Made by a program: the position numbers and the translations under genes. DNA of 64,000 bases. It comes from Pseudalkalibacillus sp045920555. GTDB lineage: Bacteria > Bacillota > Bacilli > Bacillales > Fictibacillaceae. Below are positions 63,985 to 64,000 of the stretch, piece after piece. Positions within the stretch are counted from its first letter, which is position 1. Each line of letters starts with the position of its first letter. The stretch lies in the NCBI RefSeq assembly GCF_045920555.1, contig NZ_CP174509.1, forward strand, positions 5,958,065 to 6,022,064, read 5' to 3'. The notes beneath the pieces were generated by a model, which saw nothing but the letters and a program-made list of their open reading frames with translations, did no database searches and was not told the origin of the DNA.

Positions 63985-64000
63985 AAAAAGGAGGGTGAGG
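63985..64000 (+). promoter_or_regulatory. Ribosome binding site, presumably of dnaA
   Basis: AAAAAGGAGGGTGAGG ends the window; the start codon must lie just beyond. Confidence 0.75.

Overview
The window is 64 kb of a spore-forming Bacillaceae chromosome, immediately left of the replication origin. The gene order rpmH-rnpA-yidD-yidC-jag-mnmE-mnmG-rsmG-noc-parA-parB, yyaC, ychF, rpsF-ssb-rpsR, yybS-gdpP-rplI-dnaB-purA, walRKHIJ-htrC and rlmH is the Bacillus subtilis origin-proximal order, all on the minus strand, away from oriC. The right edge (about 63.5-64 kb) carries DnaA boxes and ends in a strong ribosome binding site, presumably that of dnaA, which lies outside. Gas vesicle genes in the Priestia (Bacillus) megaterium order plus an ectoine/hydroxyectoine importer suggest an aquatic or salt-tolerant species; I cannot name it.

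Region 1 (1-4.0 kb): a heterodimeric ABC exporter (one subunit cut by the window edge) and a frameshifted FkbM-type methyltransferase. Region 2 (4.1-11.2 kb): a 14-gene gas vesicle operon, gvpA-P-Q-B-R-N-F-G-L-S-K-J-T-U. Region 3 (11.9-15.1 kb): ehuBCDA on the plus strand. Region 4 (15.3-17.3 kb): a chromosomal actin-type segregation pair (ParM-like and ParR-like) preceded by a cluster of eleven 7-bp TGTANAC motifs that looks like its centromere. Region 5 (17.7-25.5 kb): metabolic and hypothetical genes (isocitrate lyase, YhfH, LLM flavoenzyme, M20 peptidase, Nudix, DUF421) including two adjacent frameshifted genes. Region 6 (25.5-28.4 kb): a 2.9-kb segment with a TetR regulator, a perfect 26-bp palindrome and two short-chain dehydrogenases, flanked by 22-bp direct repeats that duplicate the 3' end of rlmH. 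This is the integration geometry of staphylococcal SCC elements. Region 7 (28.4-63.2 kb): the conserved origin-proximal core, with a tRNA Lys-Asp-Phe cluster.

The least expected structure is spread through the window: at least nine short non-coding elements of about 145-320 bp. Several have imperfect terminal inverted repeats beginning GGCTCTGTTA or GGCTGTTTT and apparent 8-bp target duplications (8/8 matches for three copies, 7/8 for three others). They share a GC-rich foldable core, and some carry further repeat sequence nested inside. They behave like MITEs of an IS6- or ISL3-like transposase.

How the parts fit: parA/parB/noc with parS sites, DnaA-box clusters near rlmH and between mnmE and jag, and oriC make up the replication-segregation control region. 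walRKHIJ with an M23 endopeptidase serves cell-wall homeostasis. The rpsF-ssb-rpsR, gdpP-rplI-dnaB and yidC-jag-mnmE groups are housekeeping operons. The accessory block (1-28 kb) adds buoyancy, osmolyte uptake and remnants of mobile DNA.
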